Shown here in pieces: positions 18,289 to 27,802 of a DNA stretch of 64,000 bases (position 1 is its first letter; each line of letters starts with the position of its first letter). Under the pieces are notes generated by a model. The model saw only the letters and a program-made list of their open reading frames with translations, was not told the DNA's origin and ran no database searches. Origin of the DNA: Pelagibaculum spongiae (GTDB taxonomy: Bacteria; Pseudomonadota; Gammaproteobacteria; Enterobacterales; Pelagibaculaceae). The stretch covers positions 744,001-808,000 of the forward strand of contig NZ_QDDL01000001.1 of the NCBI RefSeq assembly GCF_003097315.1, read 5' to 3'. The position numbers and the translations under genes are program-made.

Positions 18289-18447
18289 CTACAACGACAT
18301 TGTACAGGCCGTCAATACAATCAGTAGCAAAGGCAACCCAACCATCCAGCTTGCAAAACTGATACTGGTGAAATAACTCAGCATTAGTGAAAGCAGCACC
18401 AGAAGCAACAAGCCACCGGCAACACTAAACAGCATGAGCCTTCCCAT
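18289..18447 (-). CDS. Small two-helix membrane protein (52 residues)
   Basis: A short frame starting at the ATG at 18447 with AAGGA six bases upstream, an excellent site. The product starts MGRLMLFSVAGGLLLLVLLS, continues with a short polar turn and a second hydrophobic stretch (WMVGLPLLLIVLTACT), and ends at TAG. It looks like a small inner-membrane hairpin protein of unknown function. Being first in line on the minus strand before the 86-residue frame and rnhA, it may lead their transcript. No family is recognised. Confidence 0.5.
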   Translation of the reverse strand: MGRLMLFSVAGGLLLLVLLSLMLSYFTSISFASWMVGLPLLLIVLTACTMSL

Positions 18448-18856
18448 GTCATGTCCTTATATCCCCATGCAGATTGTTAGCAGACAGACAATTCTCAGAC
18501 AATTGATCTCACCTGCTAATTTCCGTACCTGATCAGTAGTTTACTGGGAGGCACTTATAGTAGGCCAGCAGATATTTCCAACAACCTACTTATGATAAAA
18601 TTTATTTCGAATAATATTGAGTAAGATTTAAACGTAATTTTAATGCAAGAAAACTTTCAACTTCCATAAGAAAACCATACTTTAGCGTTAAATTAATAAA
18701 CCACTGACACTAACTATTAACTTTTTTGTCAATTTTATCTCGCCCTCTCCAGCCAAAAAAGCTCTCCTGAAGCTTCAATCAGAGCTGTTTCGTGCTGATA
18801 CCAAACAGCCAAAACATAACAGCCTGTTATTTGTTGTATTTTTCAGGTTATTAGAT
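18448..18856. other. Intergenic region, one terminator-like hairpin
   Basis: Gene-free and AT-rich. The only structure seen is the minus-strand hairpin at 18755-18786. Confidence 0.4.
18755..18786 (-). terminator. Terminator-like hairpin, minus strand
   Basis: AGCTCT pairs with AGAGCT (18786-18781 with 18765-18760), with an inner palindrome around AAGCTT, followed on the minus strand by six T. No minus-strand gene is evident immediately upstream of it. Confidence 0.35.
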
Positions 18857-19528
18857 ATGCCCGTTCTACTCAGAAAAATTTCAAGATCTTCAATCAGTAT
18901 GTCAAAAATTGAAAGTGAATTTACCACCACAAAACATTTATCTCGATTAATTGAACAAGGTAAGCGCCCAACTGTCATCGTAGTAGATATGCAACAAACA
19001 TTATTAGGTCGAAAAATACCTGGTAACCCAAGAATGTAGCAAGCGCTGAAATCAACACTGACCTTCGCTAAAAGCAACCATCTTCCAATTATTGATGTCA
19101 ATTTTATTCCTCACCATAGTAAACGTGTCACCTCAGAGCTAACCGAGCGGGGAACATTAACTATTAGAGAATTAACCGAAGGTGATCTTAGTGATTTAAA
19201 AAGCTATCCGGGTTATAAATGGGTTGAAAAAAAACAAACCAGTTCTATTCCAGATACCTGAATTCTAGATTTTATGCAGCAATTAGAATCTCAAACTGCA
19301 ATTATCACTGGTTTCAGTACCGACTGCTGTGTTTTTGATACCGCAAAAGATCTTATCTCAGCCGGAAAAAATGTCGTAATTAGCGAAGAAGTAACCACCC
19401 GAAATGTGTTTCTTGGCAAGAAAAAATTTCCTGAAGGGATTGATAATTTTAATTCACTACAATCAGAGCATACAGACAGAGTAGAGCTAGTCCGAATAAT
19501 TAAATTACCAGAAAGCCGAAAATCATAG
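18857..19528 (+). pseudogene. Isochorismatase-family cysteine hydrolase with two in-frame stops
   Basis: One uninterrupted frame of 224 codons apart from TAG at 19037-19039 and TGA at 19259-19261. The translation keeps the isochorismatase-like fold signals: IVVDMQQTLL with catalytic Asp (codon 44), then PIIDVNFIPHHSKRV, a Lys-rich WVEKKQTSS where the catalytic Lys is expected, and TGFSTDCCVFDTAKDL with the nucleophilic Cys (codons 157-158). Family members hydrolyse isochorismate, amides or similar small substrates. The two stops fall before and between catalytic residues, so no full-length product is expected unless the stops are read through. Absence of any frameshift suggests recent inactivation. 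It borders the repeat-rich island. Confidence 0.75.
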
Positions 19529-20062
19529 ACACCTGACCTCACTATTTTATTTTGAATTTACCGCACTAAAACTAAACCTTAAGATTTACCCATGATTATC
19601 CGAGATATGAGAACTATTTATAGTAAACCAGTAGTTCTATCTACTGGCTTACTATAAATAAATTTCATTTTGTAACAATAAATCAAAGCATTAACTAAAC
19701 CATGCCCCGCCTGCTCTGCTTTTCCTCAAAACCAGTTCACAAGTTACAGCCAATCGCCAACTCAACCAGAGCTAGAATGAAATTGCCACAGTAGCGTCTC
19801 CTATATCACACATAATAAATCGAATAAAATGACTACAATAAAGGTTTTTTATAAAGCTACTATTTTCAATTGTCTCATTGCAACAATCATTAAAGCGAAA
19901 TACAACCTACACAGTTTTAAGGTGATTGGGATAAGGTTTTGGCTCGATCTGACCGACGCGGAGTGAGTTGATTTTACCTCACTTGGTTATAAGACCCTAG
20001 CGAGGAGTCACAAGGGATTAACAATTATGCAGATGCTACGCAGACTAACAATTGTCAGAGAC
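19529..20062. other. Gene-free region with a long hairpin
   Basis: About 530 bases without a supported gene. Contains the 18-bp hairpin at 19617-19658. The rest shows nothing recognised; no terminator was found directly behind sbcC. Confidence 0.4.
19617..19658. repeat. Long hairpin related to the CCAGTAG repeat family
   Basis: An 18-bp stem with a single mismatch (19617-19634 with 19641-19658) and a 6-base loop. The apical ACCAGTAG/CTACTGG matches the hairpins at 26493 and 31251, but the tail of the family is missing here. Confidence 0.55.
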
Positions 20063-23000
20063 TTATGAATTAACACGATATTCTTCCGCCAGCTGGCTAT
20101 ATCCTAGTCCGTTTTCTTTACGCACTTCAATTTGCAATGGAATACGTTCTTTTAATGCTTCGACGTGGGAAATTACTCCAATCATTTTGCCGCTGGCATT
20201 GAGGTTATCTAGTGCATTGAGCGCAATTTCCAGCGTTTCGGCATCAAGGGTGCCAAAGCCTTCATCAAGGAATAATGAATCAATGCGGGTTTTATGGCTG
20301 ACTAAATCTGACAACGCCAGTGCCAGTGCCAAGCTGACTAAAAAGCTTTCTCCGCCAGAAAGGGTTTTGATATCTCTGGCTACATCGCCCAGCCATGTAT
20401 CTTGCACTTCAAGACTCAATGCTTCGTTTGGCTTACGCTGCAGTTGATATCTAGCATGCAACTTATCCAGCTGTTGATTAGCCAACCAAATCAGATGATC
20501 TAAAGCAAAACCTTGAGCAAACTTCCTGAATTTATCTCCCTTGGCCGAGCCAATCAAATCATTCAACTGGCTCCAATTTTTTAATTGTTTTTTCTGTACA
20601 TCAATACTTTCAAATAAATCTTTTTGTTTTTCTCTATTTTCACTATCGTAATCCAAAGCGTATTTAATTTCGCTAGATTGATCTTGAATTTGATGAAATT
20701 GTTCCTGGATATCTAATAATTTTTGCAATACACCGGTCAAATTTAAATCCGACAATTGAAGCTTCAGCACATCTCGATAAGCTTTCTGTGCTTGCTCTAT
20801 ACCTATATTAGCCTTTTCAATAGTTAATTCTAGAGAAACCTTCAATTGCTGAAACTGTTGTCGATCAACATCACTTAACAGTGCTTGTTGAAACTGATCG
20901 ACATCAGACAGCTGGCTTTGGTTAAGCTGGTATTGTAAATTCGTAGCAGCTACATTCAATCGCTCACTTGCTGTATCAACGCTTTGCTGTAATTGCGAAC
21001 ATTCCCCATTAACCATGCCTAGTTTTTTCTGATGCGCCTGCAGTTTTAAACTCATTTGTTGCAAATCAAACAACAAATGGGACCCTGCCTCTTCTAACTG
21101 TAATTTTTCCTGTTTTGGATTCTTATCTCCAAACAAGCTAAATCTATTTTTCTTAAGCTGCTGCAGCTGACTTTGCGATTTTTTGAGCTGCTGTAACTGC
21201 TGATTAAATATTTTATCTTTTTCAGACAACGATACTTGCAACAGTTGCTTACGCTGGAAAAATTTGTCGTACTTGTCTTGCAAAGTACTTTTCTGCTTCT
21301 GGTACTCCACAAACTGGTGAGCACATACTTCTTGTTTAGCTAACCATTCACTCTGATTTGAAAGCTCAGGTAAAGATAATTGATAAACTCTCAAATTTTC
21401 ACTGAGGTCACTTTCAAGCTGTGTCAGTTGATTTGATTGGTGATCATTTTGCTGTTGTAAATCATCAATCTGCTGCTGGAAATACTCATACTGCTGATCC
21501 GCTTGCAACTTAGTCTGTTGTACCTGATCAAAATTAGAAGCGGCCTGATCAGATCGCTGCCGGTTATTAGCCATTTCTTGTGTTAATTGGTCTAACTGTT
21601 CCAATAAACCGGTGAGCTCTATCTCTTTTTGTTTATCTTGCTCAATCCATTCATTAAATTCATCGATCTGATGCAACTGAATATTCAGTTTTAATGTGCT
21701 AATCCCGTCATCCCAGCGCTGCTTAAAACCAGAAATTAAAAGCGATATATCTTGCTGCTGCTGACTTGATTGCTGAATTTTGAATCGCAAAGCTTCACAA
21801 TTTAACTTCAAAGAAGTCTCTTGTTCTTTCAGCTGTTTGAGTAATGCTTCTATATCGAGAAGCTCCTGCCGATGACTAGCAACATTAATTTTCTGGTATT
21901 GATCAATTTTTGGATGCTCATGAGCACCACACAAAGGGCATTCATCACCTGGCAATAATTTTTTTCGGTAACTGCTAAGGTCCGTTATGAAACGCTGCTG
22001 ATCAAGAGCAACTTTCAATTTTTTGGCCTTGTCACTCTGCTTTATATATTGTTTTTCACAAGCCTCTAACTGCCTATCTTTTTCAACCAATATACTTTTA
22101 TATTTAACTTCATTTTCTCTAATGTTTTCTTTTTCATTAGTGGCCTTCAGGAATTGCGGCCAGATAGCTCTCAAAGCTTCAACTAAGCTATATTTTTTCT
22201 TCCAAGAATCATATTGAGCACGTAAATCTGATTCCGTCTGATTTTGCAATAATGAACTTCGTTTATCTTCCAACAATTGAGATAGCAATTCTGATTCTGT
22301 TTTAATATCTTGTGTTTCTTGTAACTCACCCGACAATTTATCAAGTAATATTTTCTGTTCATCCAATAGTTGCGTTACGTTTTTTTTCTTATCATTAATT
22401 TCTCTGGTCGATTGCACTAAATTATTTCTTTGAACAAAAATCTGTTTCCATATAGGTAATTTTTCTTCAAAACCTTGCCAAGCGTGATTCGTTAGCCATT
22501 GATGTATTTTTTCAAGCTCAAGTTTATATTTATCCAACCGAATAGAAAGAAGCTTTTCTTGCTTTTGCTCTTCTTTTAATGTCTGTTGCAATGGCTTAAT
22601 CTGTTGGGCTTGCTCCTTCCATTGCTGATCAACTTGTTCAATACTGGAATCCAACGGAAGTATTTTATTAAAAATTAAATCGTCAGTTTCTTTCTGTAAT
22701 TTTTGATGCTCGCCATATGCAGAAGATAGATCGGCCTGACTTTCTTGCAACAATAATTCTTCGTTATCAAGTAACTTCACTTGCTTGATTTTTTCATCAA
22801 CACATTTTAATTTTTCTTTCTTTTTCTGCAAGCATTTCTGCCGTTGCTCAAAAAACGGTTGAATTTTTTGAGCAGGAATGTCTAAAATCAAGGCATCAAG
22901 CTCAGCATGGCAATCTAGCTTTTCTTGCTGGGCTTTCGCTAGCGCATTCTGAGCTGATTCTAACCCGCGCTTTTTTTCCAAACATTTCTCAACCCACTCC

Positions 23001-23752
23001 TTCTGACGCTTAAAACTTGCCTTTTGTTGCTGTAAGGAATTTGATTGCTTTTGCAATGTCTCTTTTTGAATTTTTAACTGATCAACCTTCTCAGAATCAA
23101 GTAACTGAACACCTTCTGCCCTTGCATGCAGTAGATTTAACTGCACAGTCTGATTGCGCGTTTCTTCAAAAACCTGCCGGGAAATTTCACCGTAAATTTC
23201 AGTACCGGTTAATTCCTCTAACAATTCAGCCCTCTGATTTGCAGACGCTTCAAGAAATGCTGAAAAACCACCTTGAGCCAATAACATAGACTTAGTAAAA
23301 CGCGAAAAATTAAGTCCACTAATTTGACTGATCAACTTTAATTTTTCTTGCGAATTATCTGCCAATGTCTTATTTACAAACTCTTGTTCAGTTGCAGTTA
23401 CTTTAACCAACGCAACTTTTGCTGGCTGCAACTTACCACCGCCAATCCCCATTGCTCTAGATTGCGACCAAAAAGAACGATAAAGCTCACCTTTAACTTC
23501 AAATTCGACTTCAGCCAACGATTCAAACGTATGGCGTGTCATCAGTTCATTTTCAGTTTCGGAAACTTTTAACCTCGGTGTTTCATGGTATAGCGCTAAG
23601 CAAATTGCATCTAATAAAGTACTTTTCCCTGCACCGGTGACCCCAGTAATAGCAAACAATCCGTTGTTAACAAATTCCGGGGTAGAGAAATCAATTTTCC
23701 ACTCTCCTTTTAAAGAGTTTATATTTTTCAATCTCAAGGAAATTATTTTCAT
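20063..23752 (-). CDS. sbcC: SbcC/Rad50-type ATPase, operon copy 1
   Basis: SMC-like ATPase that partners SbcD in a nuclease opening DNA hairpins and processing ends. 1229 residues: Walker A GVTGAGKSTLLDAICLALYH near the N-terminus, long coiled coils, a zinc hook CPLCG about residue 600, and a C-terminal ATPase half with LSGGESFLVSLALALALS (signature) and SLFLDEGFGTLD (Walker B). Its ATG overlaps the sbcD stop by four bases (ATGA), showing translational coupling. The ends resemble copy 2 (33532-37236) closely, but the coils diverge: copy 1 is Lys/Glu-rich with ordinary Gln content. The frame is intact. Two intact sbcDC operons in 19 kb are unusual; this copy is the more divergent and may have a different origin. 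Confidence 0.93.
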   Translation of the reverse strand: MKIISLRLKNINSLKGEWKIDFSTPEFVNNGLFAITGVTGAGKSTLLDAICLALYHETPRLKVSETENELMTRHTFESLAEVEFEVKGELYRSFWSQSRAMGIGGGKLQPAKVALVKVTATEQEFVNKTLADNSQEKLKLISQISGLNFSRFTKSMLLAQGGFSAFLEASANQRAELLEELTGTEIYGEISRQVFEETRNQTVQLNLLHARAEGVQLLDSEKVDQLKIQKETLQKQSNSLQQQKASFKRQKEWVEKCLEKKRGLESAQNALAKAQQEKLDCHAELDALILDIPAQKIQPFFEQRQKCLQKKKEKLKCVDEKIKQVKLLDNEELLLQESQADLSSAYGEHQKLQKETDDLIFNKILPLDSSIEQVDQQWKEQAQQIKPLQQTLKEEQKQEKLLSIRLDKYKLELEKIHQWLTNHAWQGFEEKLPIWKQIFVQRNNLVQSTREINDKKKNVTQLLDEQKILLDKLSGELQETQDIKTESELLSQLLEDKRSSLLQNQTESDLRAQYDSWKKKYSLVEALRAIWPQFLKATNEKENIRENEVKYKSILVEKDRQLEACEKQYIKQSDKAKKLKVALDQQRFITDLSSYRKKLLPGDECPLCGAHEHPKIDQYQKINVASHRQELLDIEALLKQLKEQETSLKLNCEALRFKIQQSSQQQQDISLLISGFKQRWDDGISTLKLNIQLHQIDEFNEWIEQDKQKEIELTGLLEQLDQLTQEMANNRQRSDQAASNFDQVQQTKLQADQQYEYFQQQIDDLQQQNDHQSNQLTQLESDLSENLRVYQLSLPELSNQSEWLAKQEVCAHQFVEYQKQKSTLQDKYDKFFQRKQLLQVSLSEKDKIFNQQLQQLKKSQSQLQQLKKNRFSLFGDKNPKQEKLQLEEAGSHLLFDLQQMSLKLQAHQKKLGMVNGECSQLQQSVDTASERLNVAATNLQYQLNQSQLSDVDQFQQALLSDVDRQQFQQLKVSLELTIEKANIGIEQAQKAYRDVLKLQLSDLNLTGVLQKLLDIQEQFHQIQDQSSEIKYALDYDSENREKQKDLFESIDVQKKQLKNWSQLNDLIGSAKGDKFRKFAQGFALDHLIWLANQQLDKLHARYQLQRKPNEALSLEVQDTWLGDVARDIKTLSGGESFLVSLALALALSDLVSHKTRIDSLFLDEGFGTLDAETLEIALNALDNLNASGKMIGVISHVEALKERIPLQIEVRKENGLGYSQLAEEYRVNS

Positions 23753-25062
23753 AGCGATTCACCCGACTTATAATTATTACTTGTCTTGGATAAATCATTA
23801 TTATCATCGGAATCAATCTTCTCAATAACTTGATTAAGCAATGAGTTTAACTTTTTTTTATTATCTTCATCAACATCTTCAAGCCGTAAACAGGCTGCAA
23901 AAACATCTTTAACATTTAATTGGGGCAATCCTTCATTCTTATTCAATGCATGACCAACCGCTTCTTTATGCCGTTTTACTTGCAAAACATCTAACCTCAG
24001 ATCCTCACTAACCTGCTGTATTACTTTTTGAACATTATCCAAATAATCACTAGCACCGACAGTAATTTCTAACCAAGGCGTTAATGGGTCTGCTGTTGAC
24101 TGGTCTGCTATTGCACTGAGCACATTTTCTAATTCGTTAATTCGGCAATCAATCGATTGCAACCGTCTGAAACACGGAATTTCGAGTGATTTGACCCCAA
24201 ACAATTCACCATTTGAAAAATCGATCAAACATACTTGTTTCGCCAAAGATGATTCGTCAAAACTTAATGGAATGGGCGAGCCGCTATAGCGAATATGCTC
24301 ATGGCCTTCAACCTTTTGAGCAATATGCAAGTGACCCAATGCTATATAATCGGCCTTGGGGAAGCACTCTGTAGGAAAAATATCTAAAGCACCGATGTAA
24401 ATCTCACGCACTGATTCAGATAACTGGCCGCCGGCACAAGCCAGGTAACCCGTCGCAATCACTGGGATTGGAGGTAAATCAGGTTGCTGCTGTGCTTGGG
24501 CAAGCGAGAAAAGATCTGCATAATGTTCGCTTATGGCGCTAAGCAATTGTTGTTTTTTTTCTTGGGCGGACTCACCAGCCCTACTTTTTGCAATATCGCT
24601 TTGGTGCAAAAAAGGAACAGCACATAATAGCCCTGCCACCTCGCCGCTACGATTTTTCAACTCAACCAACTGCTGCGACATATCCTGATCAACTGTTGCG
24701 ACTACTGTGGCATTCAAACAAGCCAGCAGCTCTCGTGATTCATTCAAGGTGGTAACTGAATCATGGTTCCCGCCCAGAACAACCACCTGACAGCCAATTT
24801 TTCGCAACCGGACAATCAGCTGGTTATAGTGAGTTCTGGCATAACTAGGCGGAGTACCTGTGTCAAAAATATCTCCAGTAATCAGTAGAACATCAACCTG
24901 TTGCTGCTCAATTTTCTGCAACAACCAGCCAATGAATAGCTGGTGCTCTTCCTCTCGGCTCTTGCCGAAGAAATGTTGGCCTAAATGCCAGTCAGAGGTA
25001 TGTAGAATTCGAAGTTGAGAAGTTTGATATTTTCTTTCTGAAGCGGTACCTGTCATTAACAT
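23749..25062 (-). CDS. sbcD: SbcD/Mre11-type exonuclease subunit, operon copy 1
   Basis: Mn-dependent calcineurin-like nuclease subunit. Phosphoesterase motifs in order: LRILHTSDWHLGQHFFGKS, LLITGDIFDTGTPPSYAR, VVLGGNHDSVTTLNESRELL (GNHD), then FPKADYIALGHLHIAQK (GHLH) and YSGSPIPLSFDE. The C-terminal part holds the capping and SbcC-binding region. The start is uncertain: the frame opens at a TTG at 25086, and ATGs occur at 25062 and 25056. E. coli SbcD begins at the RILHTSDWH segment, so all options are longer than usual. It is directly followed by sbcC with a four-base overlap. Sequence is clearly homologous to copy 2 (37233-38600). Confidence 0.92.
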   Translation of the reverse strand: MLMTGTASERKYQTSQLRILHTSDWHLGQHFFGKSREEEHQLFIGWLLQKIEQQQVDVLLITGDIFDTGTPPSYARTHYNQLIVRLRKIGCQVVVLGGNHDSVTTLNESRELLACLNATVVATVDQDMSQQLVELKNRSGEVAGLLCAVPFLHQSDIAKSRAGESAQEKKQQLLSAISEHYADLFSLAQAQQQPDLPPIPVIATGYLACAGGQLSESVREIYIGALDIFPTECFPKADYIALGHLHIAQKVEGHEHIRYSGSPIPLSFDESSLAKQVCLIDFSNGELFGVKSLEIPCFRRLQSIDCRINELENVLSAIADQSTADPLTPWLEITVGASDYLDNVQKVIQQVSEDLRLDVLQVKRHKEAVGHALNKNEGLPQLNVKDVFAACLRLEDVDEDNKKKLNSLLNQVIEKIDSDDNNDLSKTSNNYKSGESL

Positions 25063-25761
25063 CCATCCAGATTTCAAGCTAAGCAATACTAAACAGCACT
25101 AAGTAATTGATAAAATCATCATGAACATTTAACGTTTTTAAATTACATAAATACAAGATAATTCATTCTGTGATGATATAGCACGCAAATTAAAATCGGG
25201 CAATTTTATACTTACTAAACAATCTCCTATTGGACATAAGGAAATTCAACGGTTCAAAATTTCGATGCCTTATCTTTAGATATTTCACTAGGAAACTGCT
25301 TTGGAGTTATTTTAATCATACCTCCTCCCTACTGGCCCCGCTCAAGATCAGGCGGTACCTTTTGCTACGCTTTGATAAAAAACTACGACTATTATGCTTT
25401 TTGTTTATTACTAAAGGCAATTTAGTTTACCAATAACATAGCGTAACCGGTCACCTGAAGACGTGCTGTTTTTGATCTGTTCTCAAGGTCAGCTTGCCAT
25501 TGTTTTTTATCAAAAATGACTTCTGTCAATAACAATTCTTGATCGAGTGAATTAATCAAATTATGGCTGGCAGATTTTATCTATTTTTTTTCTGGGAATT
25601 ACTTCAGATAGACTCGTATTTATTTCTACTGGTCTACTTGGAATAAATGCTATTTGGAGATGATGTTTATAAAGTTGTGAATGGTATAGTTTTTTGCACT
25701 AGAAAGAATAAATTGAGGCGGCCATATAAAAAAGCTGCTGCAACAGCAGCTTTTCATAAAA
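25063..25761. other. Gene-free region upstream of sbcD copy 1
   Basis: No supported gene. 25548-25660 has two pieces similar to the dispersed family: GAATTAATCAAATTATGGC followed by TGGCAGA, and TTTCTACTGGTCTACTTGG. They are in split order, suggesting a decayed or rearranged copy. A terminator for the lipoprotein gene lies at 25728-25754. Confidence 0.4.
25728..25754 (-). terminator. Terminator of the glycine-zipper lipoprotein gene
   Basis: AAAAGCTGCTG pairs with CAGCAGCTTTT around a 3-base loop, giving six T on the minus strand. It lies seven bases past the stop of the gene at 25762. Confidence 0.85.
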
Positions 25762-26103
25762 TCAATTTAAGACATTATAGCCACGACCTTTTAAACAGTT
25801 TCGCACTACCAAGGTCTTTTCATCTTTAGTATCAGCCAGACCACTAGCGCCGCCCAGAATTGCGCCTACACCAGCACCTTCCGCAGCATCCCCACTTATC
25901 GCACCTAACAAGCCACCAACCACAGCACCTCCCACCGCGCCCCCAACACCCTTGGCCTTAACTTGCTGGGAAACTTGCTCACATTCAGCCAAATCTTGCT
26001 GATATTTAACAGAATCAAAGCCTGCAGCTCGATCAACGATAGGGCCTTGGCTGGCACAGGCAAACAACATTAGGCTAGACAAGATTAAAAGTGCTTTTTT
26101 CAT
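25762..26103 (-). CDS. Glycine-zipper outer-membrane lipoprotein
   Basis: A 113-residue lipoprotein. The MKKALLILSSLMLFACAS start gives a signal peptide with lipobox LFAC, so I start at the ATG at 26103 rather than at earlier in-frame codons (26181, 26118). The mature part has GAVGGAVVGGLLGAISGDAA and GAGVGAILGGASGLA, i.e. glycine-zipper repeats that pack membrane helices in proteins of the 17-kDa-antigen/SlyB kind. Two Cys in the mature part (AECEQ and VRNCLKGRGY) may form a disulphide; the C-terminal C-L-K-G-R-G-Y pattern is common in this lipoprotein group. Role: envelope integrity is likely, precise function unknown. Monocistronic with its own terminator. Confidence 0.82.
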   Translation of the reverse strand: MKKALLILSSLMLFACASQGPIVDRAAGFDSVKYQQDLAECEQVSQQVKAKGVGGAVGGAVVGGLLGAISGDAAEGAGVGAILGGASGLADTKDEKTLVVRNCLKGRGYNVLN

Positions 26104-26591
26104 GGTGCTACTACTCATATAAATAATATTAACTGATTCGTTACAAAAGCTGCTGTAGCCTGAATCATCCAAGGACAACACACCAGCAACTCGCTAAGTC
26201 ACTACCACATGTTGTTCTTAGCATACACTCTAGCGGAATCTTAAATAAAACAAAGACGTTAGATACAAACAATTACAAAACAGCCATTACTAACAACTGA
26301 CTCGTTATTTTTTTATTTGTAACTTAGTGAAAAAGATAATTTTTAAAAGCTAATTATCATAGCTTCGATCAATGCCTCACTTACATGTTTCATTGTTTGG
26401 GCTTTTCCAATTAAAGAGCAACGCCCGATCGGTAAACTGGATATGGGAGCTCGCCTTTACGAAACTGATCACTAGAACTCGAAACTAGCCTGGACCAGTA
26501 GAAAAAACTACTGGTCTACATGAGATAAAAAAGATTTAGGCATCGATTAATGAAATCGTGGCTGGCATGGTTTTCATTAGCTACGCGCAAA
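26104..26591. other. Gene-free stretch holding a dispersed repeat copy
   Basis: Contains the hairpin-plus-tail repeat at 26493-26574, seventeen bases beyond the stop of the GIY-YIG gene. The remainder has nothing recognised. Confidence 0.45.
26493..26574. repeat. CCAGTAG hairpin repeat with AATCGTGG tail, copy A
   Basis: GACCAGTAG, six A, CTACTGGTC forms a perfect 9-bp hairpin. About 45 bases later comes the conserved tail CGATTAATGAAATCGTGG-TGGCATGG. The same order recurs at 27500-27587, 30009-30094 and 31251-31335, with total lengths of 82-88 bases. Confidence 0.75.
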
Positions 26592-27170
26592 TTACTCTGA
26601 CTCAGCTGGTATAGCACTTTCAAGCGTGCCTATTTGTTTGTTAAGTGGAGGCTTTGAAATTCTGAGAAGTAACGATTCAACATGTTTAGGATAATCCCAG
26701 AAATTAAAGCTCTTTACATCGTAAGCTGAGATGTATTTTATGAGCTCAAATCTTTTTGTTTTGCTGTTCTTTATTCCAGAAGGGAATCTTATCTCATCAT
26801 CTCTTCTTATTGCACTATATGTTTCTTCCAAGAGATTCTTTGCTTTGCCAATATATAGTAAATTAGCCATCGAATCATAGAAAGCATAAATTCCGGAACG
26901 GTTTTCATGTCCATTGTACATTTCTTTCAATTGAGGTCTTATTTGTTTGTTGGGATCTATCTTGTAGAACTCTGCAACAACCTTGAATTCTGGTGTATAA
27001 GAACATACCGCAATGAAATCCAAGCTTTTCTTTTGCGGTATTTTATTTCCTTTTAACCAGTCGTCAATTTGCCTGATTGTAAAACCAGTAATGTCGGCCA
27101 ATTTGGCTTTGTCAGAGTTGTATCTTTCGTGAAATAAATATCTAAATACGGCACTTCTATCGGACATCAT
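26592..27170 (-). CDS. GIY-YIG nuclease-like protein with N-terminal helix-turn-helix-like region
   Basis: 192 residues. The second half begins RSGIYAFYDSMANLLYIGKA, a clear GIY-YIG pattern (GIY then YIG 12 residues later), continuing through an Arg/Lys-rich helix to HVESLLLRISKPPLNKQIG, where the Glu and final NKQ fit the metal and DNA-binding positions. The first 70 residues (KLADITGFTIRQIDDWLKGN, KIPQKKSLDF) look like a helix-turn-helix. GIY-YIG domains occur in UvrC, homing and restriction enzymes; this architecture is not one I can name. It lies alone between dispersed repeats in the accessory island, so a mobile or defence role is possible but unproven. An ATG at 27167 is an equally good start. 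Confidence 0.65.
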   Translation of the reverse strand: MMSDRSAVFRYLFHERYNSDKAKLADITGFTIRQIDDWLKGNKIPQKKSLDFIAVCSYTPEFKVVAEFYKIDPNKQIRPQLKEMYNGHENRSGIYAFYDSMANLLYIGKAKNLLEETYSAIRRDDEIRFPSGIKNSKTKRFELIKYISAYDVKSFNFWDYPKHVESLLLRISKPPLNKQIGTLESAIPAESE

Positions 27171-27228
27171 ATTCTCGACAATTGCTGTGATAATGACTTT
27201 GCGCTTAACGAGCCTGTAGATTAGCCCT

Positions 27229-27587
27229 GCTTCAGCTTGAACCTCGATCCAATGAAGCCGCCCAAAGGTGATTTTCAGACTCAGGATTGGGTCGTTCTGG
27301 CTCGGTCTTGTTGTTGCATTGGTCGAGCATATTGCCGGATTATCGGTCTATTTTCCATCAAATAGGTCAATATCAGACGCCTCGCCATATCTTTGAATTT
27401 TCTCGCTCTCTTCATTTAAATACATGCCCCACACAGCACATCAACAGCTATGAGTTTACCGTGAGCTTTTCTGATATCGGCTCGAGAATGGAAGCAGAAG
27501 ACCAGCATCAAAACTTACTGGTCTACTATGGATAGAAAACATTTAGCCAGCGATTAATGAAATCGTGGGTGGCATAGTTTTTTCTCG
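27229..27587. repeat. 360-bp direct repeat, left copy
   Basis: Begins GCTTCAGCTTGAACCTCGAT and ends at TTTTCTCG. It is almost identical to 29738-30094 (a handful of substitutions, two-base length difference) in the same orientation. Its last 88 bases are the hairpin-plus-tail repeat (copy B, 27500-27587). An 82-codon plus-strand frame is open in both copies but has no ribosome site or known motif. Confidence 0.85.
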
Positions 27588-27802
27588 GAGGTATGGTTTT
27601 TATTATCTTTCAATACCATAAGATTTCTTTGTACCCCACGCTATGTAGATATAATAATCTCGATCTGAAGTTAACAACCCTCCGGTAGAGGGAACATGCT
27701 CTGAGTCTCGAGAATCACTACGATATTTTTTGTACAATGCCAATGTCTTATTGGAAGTCAATTTATCAAACAAATATTTTTCAACTGTAACCATTCAGCA
27801 TG

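Noticed and set aside
18775-19101. Minus-strand 108-codon frame over the isochorismatase pseudogene
   Set aside because: Antisense to a clearly homologous, if interrupted, gene and without motif or ribosome site.
27603-27794. 63-codon minus-strand frame next to the IS66 transposase
   Set aside because: Starts at ATG but lacks a ribosome site and known similarity. It may be residual coding sequence but cannot be supported.
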